A stretch of DNA of 25,034 nt from Chitinophaga pinensis (GCA_943324925.2 CALPNL020000006.1:1-25034), one strand, 5' to 3'. Shown: positions 1-8,555, numbered from the stretch's first letter. Program-made: numbers and translations. The notes: generated by a model from the sequence alone, not told the origin.

Positions 1-860
1 ATACCAAAGAACTATTAAAAAAAGTACGAAAAATAGAAATTAAAACCCGAAGATTGAGCGATCACATCTTTTCGGGAGAATATCACACGTCTTTTAAAGG
101 GCGAGGGATGACCTTTTCTGAAGTTCGTCAGTACCAATATGGAGACGATATTCGTGCTATAGATTGGAACGTAACCGCTAGATATAATGAAGCCCACGTT
201 AAAGTTTTTGAAGAAGAACGTGAGTTAACCATGATGTTAATGGTTGATATTTCTGGATCGGAAAGTTTTGGTTCTAAAAACCAATTTAAAAAAGATATAG
301 TTACAGAAATAGCCGCTACTATGGCATTTTCAGCAACTCAGAATAATGATAAAATAGGTTTGATTTTATTTTCAGATCAAATAGAATTGTATATCCCTCC
401 AAAAAAAGGAAAATCACACGTACTGAGAATAATTCGTGAGTTGATAGAATTTCAGCCTAAAAGTAATAAAACTGATATTTCACAAGCGCTAAAATTTTTG
501 TCGGGAACACAAAAAAAGAAGGCAATTGTTTTTTTAATTTCTGATTTTATGTCGGATGAATACGAAAACACCTTGAAAATTGCTTCTAAAAAACATGACA
601 TTACTGGTATTAGAGTGTTTGATATTCGCGAAGAAAAATTGCCAAATCTAGGTATGGTTCCAATGTTAGATGCAGAAACTGGCGAAACGCAATTGGTAAA
701 TACAGGCTCAAAAGCCATTCGTTTGGAGTACGAAAAAGAATACCAAAATAAAGTCGATTATTTTATTGAAACGTTTAGAAAATCTGGTTCTGGGGTTGTA
801 AATACTAGGGTTGATGAGAGTTACGTAACCAAATTATTAAGTTATTTTAAGTCGCGATAA
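1..860 (+). CDS. DUF58 domain protein of the Bat operon (5' partial)
   Basis: The reading frame is open from the left edge (first full codon at base 3), so the gene starts outside the window. A TTG at 54 would give an internal start, but the 17 residues encoded before it (TKELLKKVRKIEIKTRRLSD...) are what I expect at the N-terminus of this family, so the true start is probably only a few bases upstream. The family core is visible: SGEYHTSFKGRGM, then YQYGDDIRAIDWNVTAR, then a von Willebrand-like metal-site motif VDISGSES. DUF58 proteins are cytoplasmic and are encoded between a MoxR AAA+ ATPase and vWA proteins, which fits batA and batB downstream. Their molecular role is unproven. The next gene starts 5 bp after the stop, so they are almost certainly co-transcribed. 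Confidence 0.93.
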   Translation, partial: TKELLKKVRKIEIKTRRLSDHIFSGEYHTSFKGRGMTFSEVRQYQYGDDIRAIDWNVTARYNEAHVKVFEEERELTMMLMVDISGSESFGSKNQFKKDIVTEIAATMAFSATQNNDKIGLILFSDQIELYIPPKKGKSHVLRIIRELIEFQPKSNKTDISQALKFLSGTQKKKAIVFLISDFMSDEYENTLKIASKKHDITGIRVFDIREEKLPNLGMVPMLDAETGETQLVNTGSKAIRLEYEKEYQNKVDYFIETFRKSGSGVVNTRVDESYVTKLLSYFKSR

Positions 861-865
861 AAACA

Positions 866-2485
866 ATGAAAGTTAAATATTACATCCTTTTCTTATTAAT
901 TTCTATGTCTCTATTTGCTCAAAAGCAAGTGGAAACTAAAATAGACGTTAAGAAAAATAAAATCGGGGCGCAATTCAATTTGACCTATAAAACAACGGTT
1001 GACACTGCATCAAAAGTAGTTTTTCCAACATTAAAGAACTTTGGAAGAATGGAAGTGATCCGCTCCTATGTGGTGGATACAATTAAAAATGGCGGTAGAT
1101 ATGAACTTATAAAAAAATATGGGGTAACCCAATTTGACTCTGGAAAATATGTAATTCCGAGTTTAAAAATTCTCATAAATAATAAAGCATTTGCTACAGA
1201 TTCTATTTTAGTAGAAGTTTCTGATGTTAAAGTGGACACTCTGAAGCAAAAATTATTTGACATCAAACCAATTGCAGAATCGGAATTTCAATTGAGTAAT
1301 TTTTGGAAATATTTTTTAATCTTTTTATTGATTTTAGGACTTGGCGCCTTGACCTATTGGTTGATTAAAAAATATAAAAATAAGCAAGTAGAAGAAATAG
1401 AAGAACTAAAAAGCCCTATAGAAAGAGCAACCATTTTGCTTAAAAACTTAGAAAAAAAGGAGCTTTGGCAAAAGGGTGCTGTTAAGGAATATTACAGTGA
1501 ATTGACGGATATTGCAAGGAATTATATTGAAGAAGCAATTGAGATTCCAGCTATGGAAAGCACGACTTCAGAGCTTATTATTGCTCTAAGAGCCGCTTCA
1601 ATAAAAAAGAAAATGACTGTTTCTGCAGAAACTCTAGAAAATCTTGAGCGCGTTTTAAAACAAGCCGATTTAGTAAAATTTGCCAAATCAAGACCTGTTG
1701 ATTTTGAAATTGCCGAAGACCAAAACAAGATTGAAAAAGCAATTTTAACATTGGATAAATCCATACCTATCGAAATTGAACCGGAGGAAGATACAACGGA
1801 ATGGGACGAAATGCGCCGTTTACAAAAACTGAAAAAAGAGAAAAAAACCAAAATTTTAACTGCGGTAGGAATTGGGATTGGGGCAACAGTAGCGCTATTT
1901 ATATTCTTGATTGCAACCAAAGGATTCGATTTTGTAAAAGACAATATTATTGGAAGCCCAACCAAAGATTTAGTTGAAGGGCAATGGGTTTCTAGCGAAT
2001 ATGGTAATCCTAAAATGTATATTGAGACTCCTAAAGTCCTAACTAGAATTGATGCTTCTAAACAATTTCCATCAGAAATATCTAAAATGCTAAAAGAAGC
2101 AAGTGTGTTTACTTACGGAAGTTTGCAAAGTAATTTTTACATCGCATTAGCAACTGCAACTGCAAAACAAGAATTAGATTATGATCTACAAAAAGGTCTA
2201 GAAGCAACTGTAAATGGATTTGGAGGACAAAATGTGGTTTTAAAACAAGAGGAATTCCAAACTAAAATGGGAGTTTCTGGTTTAAAAGGATTTGGAACAA
2301 TGGTAATGCTTGATCCAGTTCTTAAAAGCAGTGTGAAGTTGTATTTCGAAATTATCTTATTTAAAGAAAACGGCGGTTACCAACAGGTGATTTTATTCCA
2401 TGAAGAGGGTGATAAATATGCGGAACAAATTTCGGAAAAAGTGATGAATTCAATTGAATTTAAAAAAGGCGAAAACAATGAATAA
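866..2485 (+). CDS. Uncharacterised two-span membrane protein of the Bat operon
   Basis: This 539-residue protein sits between the DUF58 gene and batA. It has an N-terminal signal peptide (about residues 1-19, ending SLFAQ) and a periplasmic domain to about residue 144. A membrane helix follows at about 145-167 (FWKYFLIFLLILGLGALTYW), then a cytoplasmic segment to about 328 rich in Lys and Glu. A second helix lies at about 329-351, followed by a C-terminal domain of about 185 residues. I recognise no catalytic motif. The N-terminal half resembles in layout the short DUF4381/BatD-like proteins of Bat operons, but the second helix and the C-terminal domain are extra. Position and spacing (5 bp after the previous stop, 8 bp overlap with batA) imply it works with the Bat complex. 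Confidence 0.85.
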   Translation: MKVKYYILFLLISMSLFAQKQVETKIDVKKNKIGAQFNLTYKTTVDTASKVVFPTLKNFGRMEVIRSYVVDTIKNGGRYELIKKYGVTQFDSGKYVIPSLKILINNKAFATDSILVEVSDVKVDTLKQKLFDIKPIAESEFQLSNFWKYFLIFLLILGLGALTYWLIKKYKNKQVEEIEELKSPIERATILLKNLEKKELWQKGAVKEYYSELTDIARNYIEEAIEIPAMESTTSELIIALRAASIKKKMTVSAETLENLERVLKQADLVKFAKSRPVDFEIAEDQNKIEKAILTLDKSIPIEIEPEEDTTEWDEMRRLQKLKKEKKTKILTAVGIGIGATVALFIFLIATKGFDFVKDNIIGSPTKDLVEGQWVSSEYGNPKMYIETPKVLTRIDASKQFPSEISKMLKEASVFTYGSLQSNFYIALATATAKQELDYDLQKGLEATVNGFGGQNVVLKQEEFQTKMGVSGLKGFGTMVMLDPVLKSSVKLYFEIILFKENGGYQQVILFHEEGDKYAEQISEKVMNSIEFKKGENNE

Positions 2486-3479
2486 GATGACTTTTCTAAA
2501 TCCCGAATTTTTCTGGCTTTTCCTTTTAATTCCTGTTGTTATAGCATGGCAAATATGGAAAAGGAAGGAACAAACGGCTACACTAAAAATAAGTTCATTA
2601 AAGGGTTTCAAGAATACAAAATCTGTTTTAACCAAATTAAAACCGATGCTATTTGTTTTTCGACTATTGGCGTTAAGCTCATTAATTATTGCCATGGCGC
2701 GTCCAAGAACGGTGGATGTGAGTAGCAAAACTAAAACCACAAAAGGAATTGATATTGTAATGTCAGTGGACGTTTCAGGAAGTATGTTGGCCAAAGATTT
2801 TAAGCCAAATCGAATGGAAGCTTTGAAAGTAGTAGCAGAGAATTTTGTAAAAGGAAGACCAAATGACCGAATAGGATTAGTGGTTTATGCGTCTGAAGCC
2901 TATACAAAATCGCCAGTTACAAGTGATAAAGCGGTGGTTATGGACGCCATTCGAAGTATAAAATACGATAATGTCCTTCAAGATGGAACCGGAATTGGAA
3001 TGGGTTTAACCACGGCAATTAACCGATTAAAAGACAGCAAAGCTAAAAGTAAGATTGTCATATTAATGACTGATGGGGTGAATAATGCAGGTTTTATAGA
3101 GCCTCAAACGGCTTCTGACATTGCACAACAATACGGAATTAAAGTTTATACGATTGGGATTGGATCTAATGGAATGGCTGATTTTCCTTATGCAATTGCG
3201 CCAAACGGACAGTTTTTATTCAGAATGATGAAAGTTGAAATTGACGAGGCATTACTTCGTTCGATAGCAAAAAATACGGGTGGAAAATATTTCCGAGCCT
3301 ACAGCAATCAGAAGTTAGAATCAATTTATAATGAGATTAACAAATTAGAAACAACAGAGATTCAGGAGTTAAAATTCTATGATTATGAGGAAAAATATAG
3401 GCCTTTTGCACTTTTTGCTGGTTTATTATTATTGTTAGAATTAGGATTACGAAACACCCTTTTTAGAAGTTTTATATAA
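2478..3479 (+). CDS. batA: BatA, von Willebrand factor A membrane protein
   Basis: This is a vWA-domain inner-membrane protein of about 333 residues. Two N-terminal helices (FFWLFLLIPVVIAWQIW, then LFVFRLLALSSLIIAMA) are followed by a vWA domain whose metal-ion site DVSGSM starts at about residue 98, with LMTDGVNNAG further on. A C-terminal helix (PFALFAGLLLLLELGL) ends the protein. The open frame extends up to a TTG at 2454, but the ATG at 2478 gives MNKMTFLNPEFFW, which matches the usual BatA N-terminus, so I chose it. That start overlaps the preceding stop by 8 bp, suggesting translational coupling. BatA is thought to pair with BatB and expose its vWA domain for metal-dependent protein contacts. 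The original aerotolerance phenotype is from Bacteroides fragilis, and the biochemical role is unsettled. Confidence 0.93.
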   Translation: MNKMTFLNPEFFWLFLLIPVVIAWQIWKRKEQTATLKISSLKGFKNTKSVLTKLKPMLFVFRLLALSSLIIAMARPRTVDVSSKTKTTKGIDIVMSVDVSGSMLAKDFKPNRMEALKVVAENFVKGRPNDRIGLVVYASEAYTKSPVTSDKAVVMDAIRSIKYDNVLQDGTGIGMGLTTAINRLKDSKAKSKIVILMTDGVNNAGFIEPQTASDIAQQYGIKVYTIGIGSNGMADFPYAIAPNGQFLFRMMKVEIDEALLRSIAKNTGGKYFRAYSNQKLESIYNEINKLETTEIQELKFYDYEEKYRPFALFAGLLLLLELGLRNTLFRSFI

Positions 3480-3517
3480 TTTGATATCATAAAGAAATTG
3501 GTATTTAAGAAAAATAT

Positions 3518-4555
3518 ATGTACGAATTAGACGAAAAAAAATATTTGCCTTTACTTTTTATCATTCCAATTTTGGTTGTGGTATTTCTATTCAATTTATA
3601 TTGGAAAAGAAAAAAGCAACAAGAGTTTGGAGATTTAGAAATGGTGAAAAAACTAAGCCCTGAAAGTTCAGGATTTAAAACTGGTCTTAAATTTGTTGTT
3701 TTAACCCTTGCTTTTGCCTGTTTAGTTATCGGGTTGGTTAATCCAAAAATTGGAACAAAATCAGAAACTGTAAAAAGAGAAGGTATAGACATTGTATTTG
3801 CTGTTGACGTCTCTAAAAGTATGCTTTGCGAAGACGTAGCCCCAAGCAGATTAGAAAAAAGCAAACAAATTGTTTCGCAAATCATTAATCAATTAGTCGG
3901 TGATAGAATTGGAATAGTTGCTTATGCAGGTAGCGCATTCCCGGTTTTGCCAATTACTACTGATTATGGTGTGGCAAAAATGTTTTTACAAAGCATGAAT
4001 CCTTCTATGGTGTCTTCGCAAGGCACATCATTGGATGAAGCTATAAAATTATCTTCAACTTATTTTGATGATGATAAGAAAACCAGCAAGTTATTAATTT
4101 TAATTTCTGATGGTGAAGACCACTCTGAAGGCGCCAGTGATGCAGCTGATGAAGCGAATAAATTGGGGTTAAAAATTATTACAATCGGTTTGGGAACTCC
4201 AAAAGGTGGACCAATTCCATTGAAAGAAAATGGCCGGGTTATCAGTTTTAAAAGAGATCAAAATAACGAAGTGGTCGTAACTAAATTGAATGCAGAGAGC
4301 TTAAAATTAATTTCGAAAAATACCAAAGGCGGTTATATCAATGGAAATAATACTAAGGAAGTTTTAGAATATGTGAAAAAAGCGTTGGACAACATTGAAA
4401 AAACGGAGTTTGAAGCACAGCAATTCACCGATTATAATTCGCAATTCCAATGGTTTTTAGGAATGGGATTTTTTCTATTATTTATAGATGTTTTCTTTTT
4501 AGAAAGAAAAACAGGATGGTTGAAAAAGTTGAATTTATTTAATGAAAAAGAATAA
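3518..4555 (+). CDS. batB: BatB, von Willebrand factor A membrane protein
   Basis: This paralogue of BatA has 345 residues. It has an N-terminal helix (LPLLFIIPILVVVFLFNLYW), a second helix (FVVLTLAFACLVIGLV), a vWA domain and a C-terminal helix (FQWFLGMGFFLLFIDVFFL). The metal-ion site reads DVSKSM with the Asp at residue 97, so the usual Gly is replaced by Lys while the liganding DxSxS pattern is kept. LISDGEDHSEG marks the later metal-site loop. The 38-bp gap after batA is the largest in the upstream half of the operon. The stop TAA and the batC ATG share one base (TAATG at 4553-4557), the classic arrangement for coupled translation. Confidence 0.93.
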   Translation: MYELDEKKYLPLLFIIPILVVVFLFNLYWKRKKQQEFGDLEMVKKLSPESSGFKTGLKFVVLTLAFACLVIGLVNPKIGTKSETVKREGIDIVFAVDVSKSMLCEDVAPSRLEKSKQIVSQIINQLVGDRIGIVAYAGSAFPVLPITTDYGVAKMFLQSMNPSMVSSQGTSLDEAIKLSSTYFDDDKKTSKLLILISDGEDHSEGASDAADEANKLGLKIITIGLGTPKGGPIPLKENGRVISFKRDQNNEVVVTKLNAESLKLISKNTKGGYINGNNTKEVLEYVKKALDNIEKTEFEAQQFTDYNSQFQWFLGMGFFLLFIDVFFLERKTGWLKKLNLFNEKE

Positions 4556-5292
4556 TGAAGAATTTAATACTATATAGTTTTATCTTACTTTCTTTTGCGA
4601 TTTTCGCCCAAGAAAAGGATTTTCATTTGCCTAAAGCAAATAGTGAATTCGCGGATAAAAAATATGCGAGTGCCGAAGCAGAATATCGAATTTCACTTTC
4701 AAATAATCCTAAGAAATCTATTTCAGCTTATAATTTAGGTAATGCTATTTACAAGCAAAATAATAATTCAGAGGCTTTATTTTCGTATGAAAATGCAATA
4801 AAAAATTCAACCGCAAGACCTGAAAAACACTCGGCTTTTCACAATTCAGGAAATATTTACATGAAAGAAAAGAACTATTCAGCTGCTGTTGAAGCCTATA
4901 AAAATGCCTTGCGAAACAATCCAGCTGATGAAGAAACCAGATATAATTTTGCTTTAGCAAAAAAAATGCTGAAGAATAATCCTCCAAAGAAAGACGATAA
5001 AAAAGACAAGAAGGATAAGAAAAAGGATAATAAGAAAGACGATAAAAAAGATAAAAAGGACGACAAGAAAGACGATAAGAAAAACGACGATAAGAAGGAC
5101 GGAGATCAAAAAAATAAAAACGACCAGAAGAACAATCAGGATGGACAGCCAAAACCTAAACCTGGAGGGATACAAAAAGAACGCGTTCAAAATTTATTAG
5201 AAGCGGTAAACAATGAAGAAAAGAAAATTCAAGATAAAGTAAATGCCAAAAAAGTCAAGGGCAAACCTATTCAAACAGAGAAAGATTGGTAA
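4555..5292 (+). CDS. batC: BatC, TPR protein with Lys/Asp-rich tail
   Basis: This 245-residue secreted or membrane-tethered TPR protein begins with a signal peptide (ILYSFILLSFAIFAQ). About 120 residues of TPR repeats follow, with recognisable signatures AYNLGNAIYKQNN and AFHNSGNIYMKEKNYSAAVEAYKNALRNNP. From about residue 143 to 205 the protein becomes an almost pure Lys/Asp tract (KKDDKKDKKDKKKDNKK and similar) ending in PKPKPGG. A short charged helix (ERVQNLLEAVNNEEKKIQDK) closes the chain. TPRs are scaffold repeats, so BatC probably bridges the vWA proteins and BatD/BatE on the periplasmic side. The low-complexity tract is encoded by nearly all-purine DNA and may vary in length between strains. 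Confidence 0.92.
   Translation: MKNLILYSFILLSFAIFAQEKDFHLPKANSEFADKKYASAEAEYRISLSNNPKKSISAYNLGNAIYKQNNNSEALFSYENAIKNSTARPEKHSAFHNSGNIYMKEKNYSAAVEAYKNALRNNPADEETRYNFALAKKMLKNNPPKKDDKKDKKDKKKDNKKDDKKDKKDDKKDDKKNDDKKDGDQKNKNDQKNNQDGQPKPKPGGIQKERVQNLLEAVNNEEKKIQDKVNAKKVKGKPIQTEKDW
4981..5140 (+). repeat. Purine-rich GAY/AAR low-complexity tract inside batC
   Basis: The coding strand consists almost entirely of AAA/AAG and GAC/GAT codons in irregular tandem order (aaagacgataaaaaagac and variants). It encodes the Lys/Asp linker of BatC. Repeats of about 9-15 bp recur without a fixed period. Such tracts are prone to replication slippage in units of three bases. The opposite strand has long spurious open frames here, which are artefacts of this composition. 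Confidence 0.8.
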
Positions 5293-5323
5293 TTTATCTA
5301 AATAAAAAACGATTAAACAAGTA

Positions 5324-7078
5324 ATGAAAAGATATTTAATTCTATTATTCTTAAGTTTTCAAGCGATTATAGCTCAAGTGCAATTTGAAGCTAAAGTGAG
5401 CAAACAAACTCTTGGATTGAACGAAAGACTTCGTATAGATTTCACAATGAATGATGACGGCGATAACTTTACCCCTCCCAATTTTGAAGGGTTTAAAATT
5501 GTTGCTGGACCTAGCCAACAGGTGAGCCAATCTTGGATAAATGGAAAGAGTTCATTTAATAAAACCTACTCTTATTTCTTATTGCCAATGCAAAAAGGAG
5601 TTTTAGTAATTCGTCAAGCATCCATTGATATTCGCGGGCAAATTTATAAAACATCGCCAATTAAAATTACGGTAACTGCTGCGGTGGAACAACCAAGAGA
5701 TCCAAATGACACTCAAGTAACCGCGGATCAATCATTGCATTTAGTTGCCGAAATTTCTAAAACGAATCCGTATTTAAATGAGCCAATTACAGTTGTTTAT
5801 AAGATCTATTTCAGTTACAATATTGGTATTACCAATTGGAGAGAATTAGACAAGCCAAAATACAATGATTTTTGGAGTCAGAATATTGACATCAAGCAAT
5901 TAGTAGCGGAAGAAGGTCGATATAAAGGGGAAAAATACCGTTTTGTAACCTTAAGAAAAACAGTATTGTATCCTCAAAAATCAGGAAAATTGGTAATTGA
6001 GCCATTATCATTAGATGTTGATGTTCAATTGCCATCGAACCGCAGAAATATTTTTGGCCAAGTGCTTTTGGTTGAAGACCACAAAAGGGTTTCGGCAGGG
6101 GCTAAAACTATTACCGTAAAAGCACTCCCTGAAGCTGGAAAACCAGCGGATTTTTCTGGTGCCGTAGGTCGATTTGCGTTTAAAGTTGTTCCTTCAAAAA
6201 CAAATATTAAATCGGGTGAAAGCCTAGATTTAGAAGTTAGTGTTTCAGGTACAGGTAACTTAAAATTATTTACTTTACCGAAACCAATTGTTCCAACAGC
6301 ATTAGAAATGTATGATCCGGTTCATAACGAACAAGTTTCAACGCCACTTTCAGGAATGACAGGAAGAATTTCGGATAAATATGCCATTATCCCTCAATAC
6401 AAAGGAAAATATCCAATAAAACCGATGACATTTACCTATTTTGATTTGGGTTCTCAAAGTTACAAAACGGTTACTTCACCTGAAATTATGATTAATGTTT
6501 TGGAAGGTCCTAACGCCTCTGATAATTCTGTGGCATCAACATCAGACATAAAAAAGTCGACAGTTTTAAGTTCAGCACAATTTAAGTTTATTAAATTAAA
6601 AACAGATTTGACCTCTATGAATCAAATTGATTTTTATGGCTCGAAATTGTTTTATTTATTGGCCTTTTTACCTTTACTATGTATTCCTATAATAGTTATG
6701 TTCAAGAAGAAAAAAGAAGCTATCGATGGTGATGTTGCGGGGAACAAAATAAAATTATCAAACAAACTTGCTAAAAAATACCTATCGGAAGCACAAAAAG
6801 AAATTGGAAATAAAGAACCGTTTTATATTGCTTTAGAGAAAGCAATGCATAATTTCTTGAAAGCCAAAATCAATATTGAAACTTCTGAAATGAGTAAAGA
6901 GAAAATCAGTGAAATTTTATTGGAAAGAAAAGCCAATCCGGAATCCATTTCAGCATTTATCAATCTGACAGAGAATTGTGAATTTGCAAGATATGCGCCT
7001 TCAACAAATACTGCAATTCAACAAGATTACGAAAAAGCGGTGGCGATTATTTCAGAATTAGAGAAACAAATTGTTTAG
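5324..7078 (+). CDS. batD: BatD, periplasmic beta-rich membrane protein
   Basis: This 584-residue member of the BatD (oxygen tolerance) family has a signal peptide (LILLFLSFQAIIAQ) followed by VQFEAKVSKQTLGLNERLRIDF, the typical N-terminal beta-domain opening of the family. Several immunoglobulin-like stretches follow, including KSGESLDLEVSVSGTGNL at roughly residues 300-317. A membrane helix lies at about 441-460 (FYLLAFLPLLCIPIIVMF), then a basic stop-transfer KKKK and a helical cytoplasmic tail of about 120 residues with KYLSEAQKEIGNKEPFY. Most of the protein is therefore periplasmic and anchored near the C-terminus. It starts 31 bp after batC and ends 8 bp before batE, consistent with one transcript. 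Confidence 0.93.
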   Translation: MKRYLILLFLSFQAIIAQVQFEAKVSKQTLGLNERLRIDFTMNDDGDNFTPPNFEGFKIVAGPSQQVSQSWINGKSSFNKTYSYFLLPMQKGVLVIRQASIDIRGQIYKTSPIKITVTAAVEQPRDPNDTQVTADQSLHLVAEISKTNPYLNEPITVVYKIYFSYNIGITNWRELDKPKYNDFWSQNIDIKQLVAEEGRYKGEKYRFVTLRKTVLYPQKSGKLVIEPLSLDVDVQLPSNRRNIFGQVLLVEDHKRVSAGAKTITVKALPEAGKPADFSGAVGRFAFKVVPSKTNIKSGESLDLEVSVSGTGNLKLFTLPKPIVPTALEMYDPVHNEQVSTPLSGMTGRISDKYAIIPQYKGKYPIKPMTFTYFDLGSQSYKTVTSPEIMINVLEGPNASDNSVASTSDIKKSTVLSSAQFKFIKLKTDLTSMNQIDFYGSKLFYLLAFLPLLCIPIIVMFKKKKEAIDGDVAGNKIKLSNKLAKKYLSEAQKEIGNKEPFYIALEKAMHNFLKAKINIETSEMSKEKISEILLERKANPESISAFINLTENCEFARYAPSTNTAIQQDYEKAVAIISELEKQIV

Positions 7079-7086
7079 TAAATAAA

Positions 7087-7830
7087 ATGAAAAAATTATT
7101 ATATATCCTATTATTAACATCACACGTTTTCTTTGCTCAAAAGGGCTTTGAAAATGGAAATTCGTTGTACCAAAAAGGCAAATACCAAGAAGCAATTAAC
7201 TCCTACGAAACTGAATTATCAGCTAAAAAACAATCGGCAGAATTGTATTTTAATCTAGGGAATTGCTATTATAAATTGAATAAAGTGGCGCCTACGATAT
7301 ACAATTACGAAAAAGCATTATTGCTAAATCCTGACGATACTGAAATTCAAAACAACCTAAAATTTGCTCAAAAACTTCAAATTGACGATATCAAAACAGT
7401 TGAAAAAGTTGGATTTAATAAGGTAATTCAAGATTTTACCAACACGTTTCACTACAATACTTGGGGCGGAATTACTGTTGGATTATCAATGGTGTTTTTA
7501 TTATTTTTTGTAGGGTATTATTTCTCACAAATCACGGTTTCTAAAAGATTGTTTTTTGTGGGAATGTTTGTAGTACTATTGCTATTATTGGTGAGTGTTT
7601 CTTCTGCTATTTTTGAAAAAAATCAATTCAATAACGACCAGCCTGCTATTGTATTTTCAGAAGTGGTATCGGTGAAAAGCGAGCCTAAAGTTGGTGCTGC
7701 TGATGCTTTCCTATTACACGAAGGCACCAAAGTTTATATCATGGAAACACTTGATAATTGGAACAAAATCCAACTTAACGATGGTAACGAAGGTTGGATT
7801 GAAAACAGCGCGATAAAGAGATTGAAGTAG
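7087..7830 (+). CDS. batE: BatE, TPR and SH3-like membrane protein
   Basis: This is a 247-residue protein. A signal peptide (LLYILLLTSHVFFAQ) precedes TPR repeats at about residues 20-100 (ELYFNLGNCYYKLN, TIYNYEKALLLNP). Two adjacent membrane helices follow at about 126-147 and 152-175. A bacterial SH3-like domain of about 60 residues ends the protein (VVSVKSEPKVGAADAFLLHEG ... GNEGWIENSAIKRLK). SH3-like domains of this kind often bind peptidoglycan or peptides, which would let BatE tether the Bat assembly to the wall; that is inference. It is the last gene of the operon. No hairpin terminator is visible after it, and the convergent cvpA-like stop lies only 3 bp away. Confidence 0.92.
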   Translation: MKKLLYILLLTSHVFFAQKGFENGNSLYQKGKYQEAINSYETELSAKKQSAELYFNLGNCYYKLNKVAPTIYNYEKALLLNPDDTEIQNNLKFAQKLQIDDIKTVEKVGFNKVIQDFTNTFHYNTWGGITVGLSMVFLLFFVGYYFSQITVSKRLFFVGMFVVLLLLLVSVSSAIFEKNQFNNDQPAIVFSEVVSVKSEPKVGAADAFLLHEGTKVYIMETLDNWNKIQLNDGNEGWIENSAIKRLK

Positions 7831-7833
7831 AAA

Positions 7834-8346
7834 TTATTGAATAGCTTTTACCTTAATTCCCTTATACCACTCTTCAATTGAAGGATAAATTATTTCGGCC
7901 GTTTTCTGTATCGGATTGAAAAAATAGGAGTTATCAATCGTAGATTTATTAGCAAAAGTGTAATCAAAATTAATTTTTTGAAACAAGCTTAAAAGTACAC
8001 TAAGCATTAAAATCATTTTTAATAGTCCAAAAACACTTCCCATTACTTTATTTACAATTCCCAAGCTTGCCTTATTTGCCATCTTAGTGAGGAATTTTGC
8101 CAAAAACGATATTCCGATTACCACCAAAACAAAGGTGAGGATAAATGCAACAATTTGGATCGTTTTAGGATTCCAAGAAACATAACTTGCTACAATTGAT
8201 TTCGTTAAATATGAGAATTTTATAGCAACATAAATTCCTAATAAAAGAGAAACAAACGAAGCCAATTCTATAAAAAAACCATTCCAGAAACCCCGAACAA
8301 ATCCGTATATCAATAATCCGCCTAGAAAAATGTCTAAATAACTCAT
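7834..8346 (-). CDS. CvpA family membrane protein
   Basis: The product has 170 residues when started at the ATG at 8346 (MSYLDIFLGGLLIYGFVRGF). A TTG 11 codons upstream would add a hydrophobic leader absent from relatives, so I prefer the ATG. The CvpA family pattern is clear: an opening DIFLGGLLIYGFVRGFWNGF, then helices ELASFVSLLLGIYVAIKF, TIQIVAFILTFVLVVIGISFLAKFL, and GIVNKVMGSVFGLLKMILMLSVLLSLF, with the conserved NKVMGSVFGLLK loop. E. coli CvpA is needed for colicin V production, but in Bacteroidetes the role is not established and is probably envelope-related. The gene faces the Bat operon, leaving transcription of the two to collide or overlap. Confidence 0.88.
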   Translation of the reverse strand: MSYLDIFLGGLLIYGFVRGFWNGFFIELASFVSLLLGIYVAIKFSYLTKSIVASYVSWNPKTIQIVAFILTFVLVVIGISFLAKFLTKMANKASLGIVNKVMGSVFGLLKMILMLSVLLSLFQKINFDYTFANKSTIDNSYFFNPIQKTAEIIYPSIEEWYKGIKVKAIQ

Positions 8347-8376
8347 GTAAAAAAATAAAGAGAATAGAATAAAGAA

Positions 8377-8384
8377 CAAAGATA
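8377..8384 (-). promoter_or_regulatory. Candidate -7 promoter element for the cvpA-like gene
   Basis: On the minus strand the bases read TATCTTTG, a perfect match to the Bacteroidetes -7 consensus TAnnTTTG, 31 bp upstream of the chosen ATG at 8346. No clear TTG -33 element is seen at the expected spacing. Its placement supports the shorter ATG start over the TTG at 8379, which would overlap the element. Confidence 0.5.
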
Positions 8385-8399
8385 AAAGAATTATGTTGG

Positions 8400-8407
8400 T
8401 ATATTTG
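8400..8407 (+). promoter_or_regulatory. Candidate -7 promoter element for the gene at 8556
   Basis: TATATTTG matches TAnnTTTG exactly and lies in the divergent region between the cvpA-like gene and the small gene at 8556. If used, the leader would be about 140 nt and would contain the YAACTTA repeats. Evidence is the motif and position only. Confidence 0.3.
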
Positions 8408-8440
8408 TGAAGATTTTTTTGTTGAAGATAATTAGTTTTA

Positions 8441-8550
8441 GGTTGTAGGTTATAGTTAATGGTTTTATAACTTATAATTCATAACTTAAAACATACATCT
8501 TACAACTTACAACATGAAACTTCAATTTACAACATGCAACTTACAATTAA
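8441..8550. repeat. Degenerate YAACTTA/TACAAC short-word repeats
   Basis: The hexamer AACTTA occurs at 8469, 8483, 8504 and 8538. The phrase TACAACATG occurs twice, at 8509 and 8529, and TACAACTTACAAC lies at 8501-8513. At 8442-8451 the opposite orientation is present (GTTGTAGGTT). The same phrase TACAACTTACAAC returns at 8952-8964 beyond the small gene. These are short dispersed words, not a strict tandem array. Confidence 0.6.
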
Positions 8551-8555
8551 TTAAA

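Noticed and set aside
4745..5190. Long open frames on the minus strand opposite batC
   Set aside because: They are produced by the purine-rich Lys/Asp codons of batC. Their translations are Phe/Leu/Ile/Val-rich low complexity and lie entirely within a confident gene.
8514..8555. Upstream ATG extending the small gene before pheS by 14 residues
   Set aside because: The extension is encoded by the YAACTTA/TACAAC repeat and reads as low-complexity sequence. The ATG at 8556 gives a natural start.
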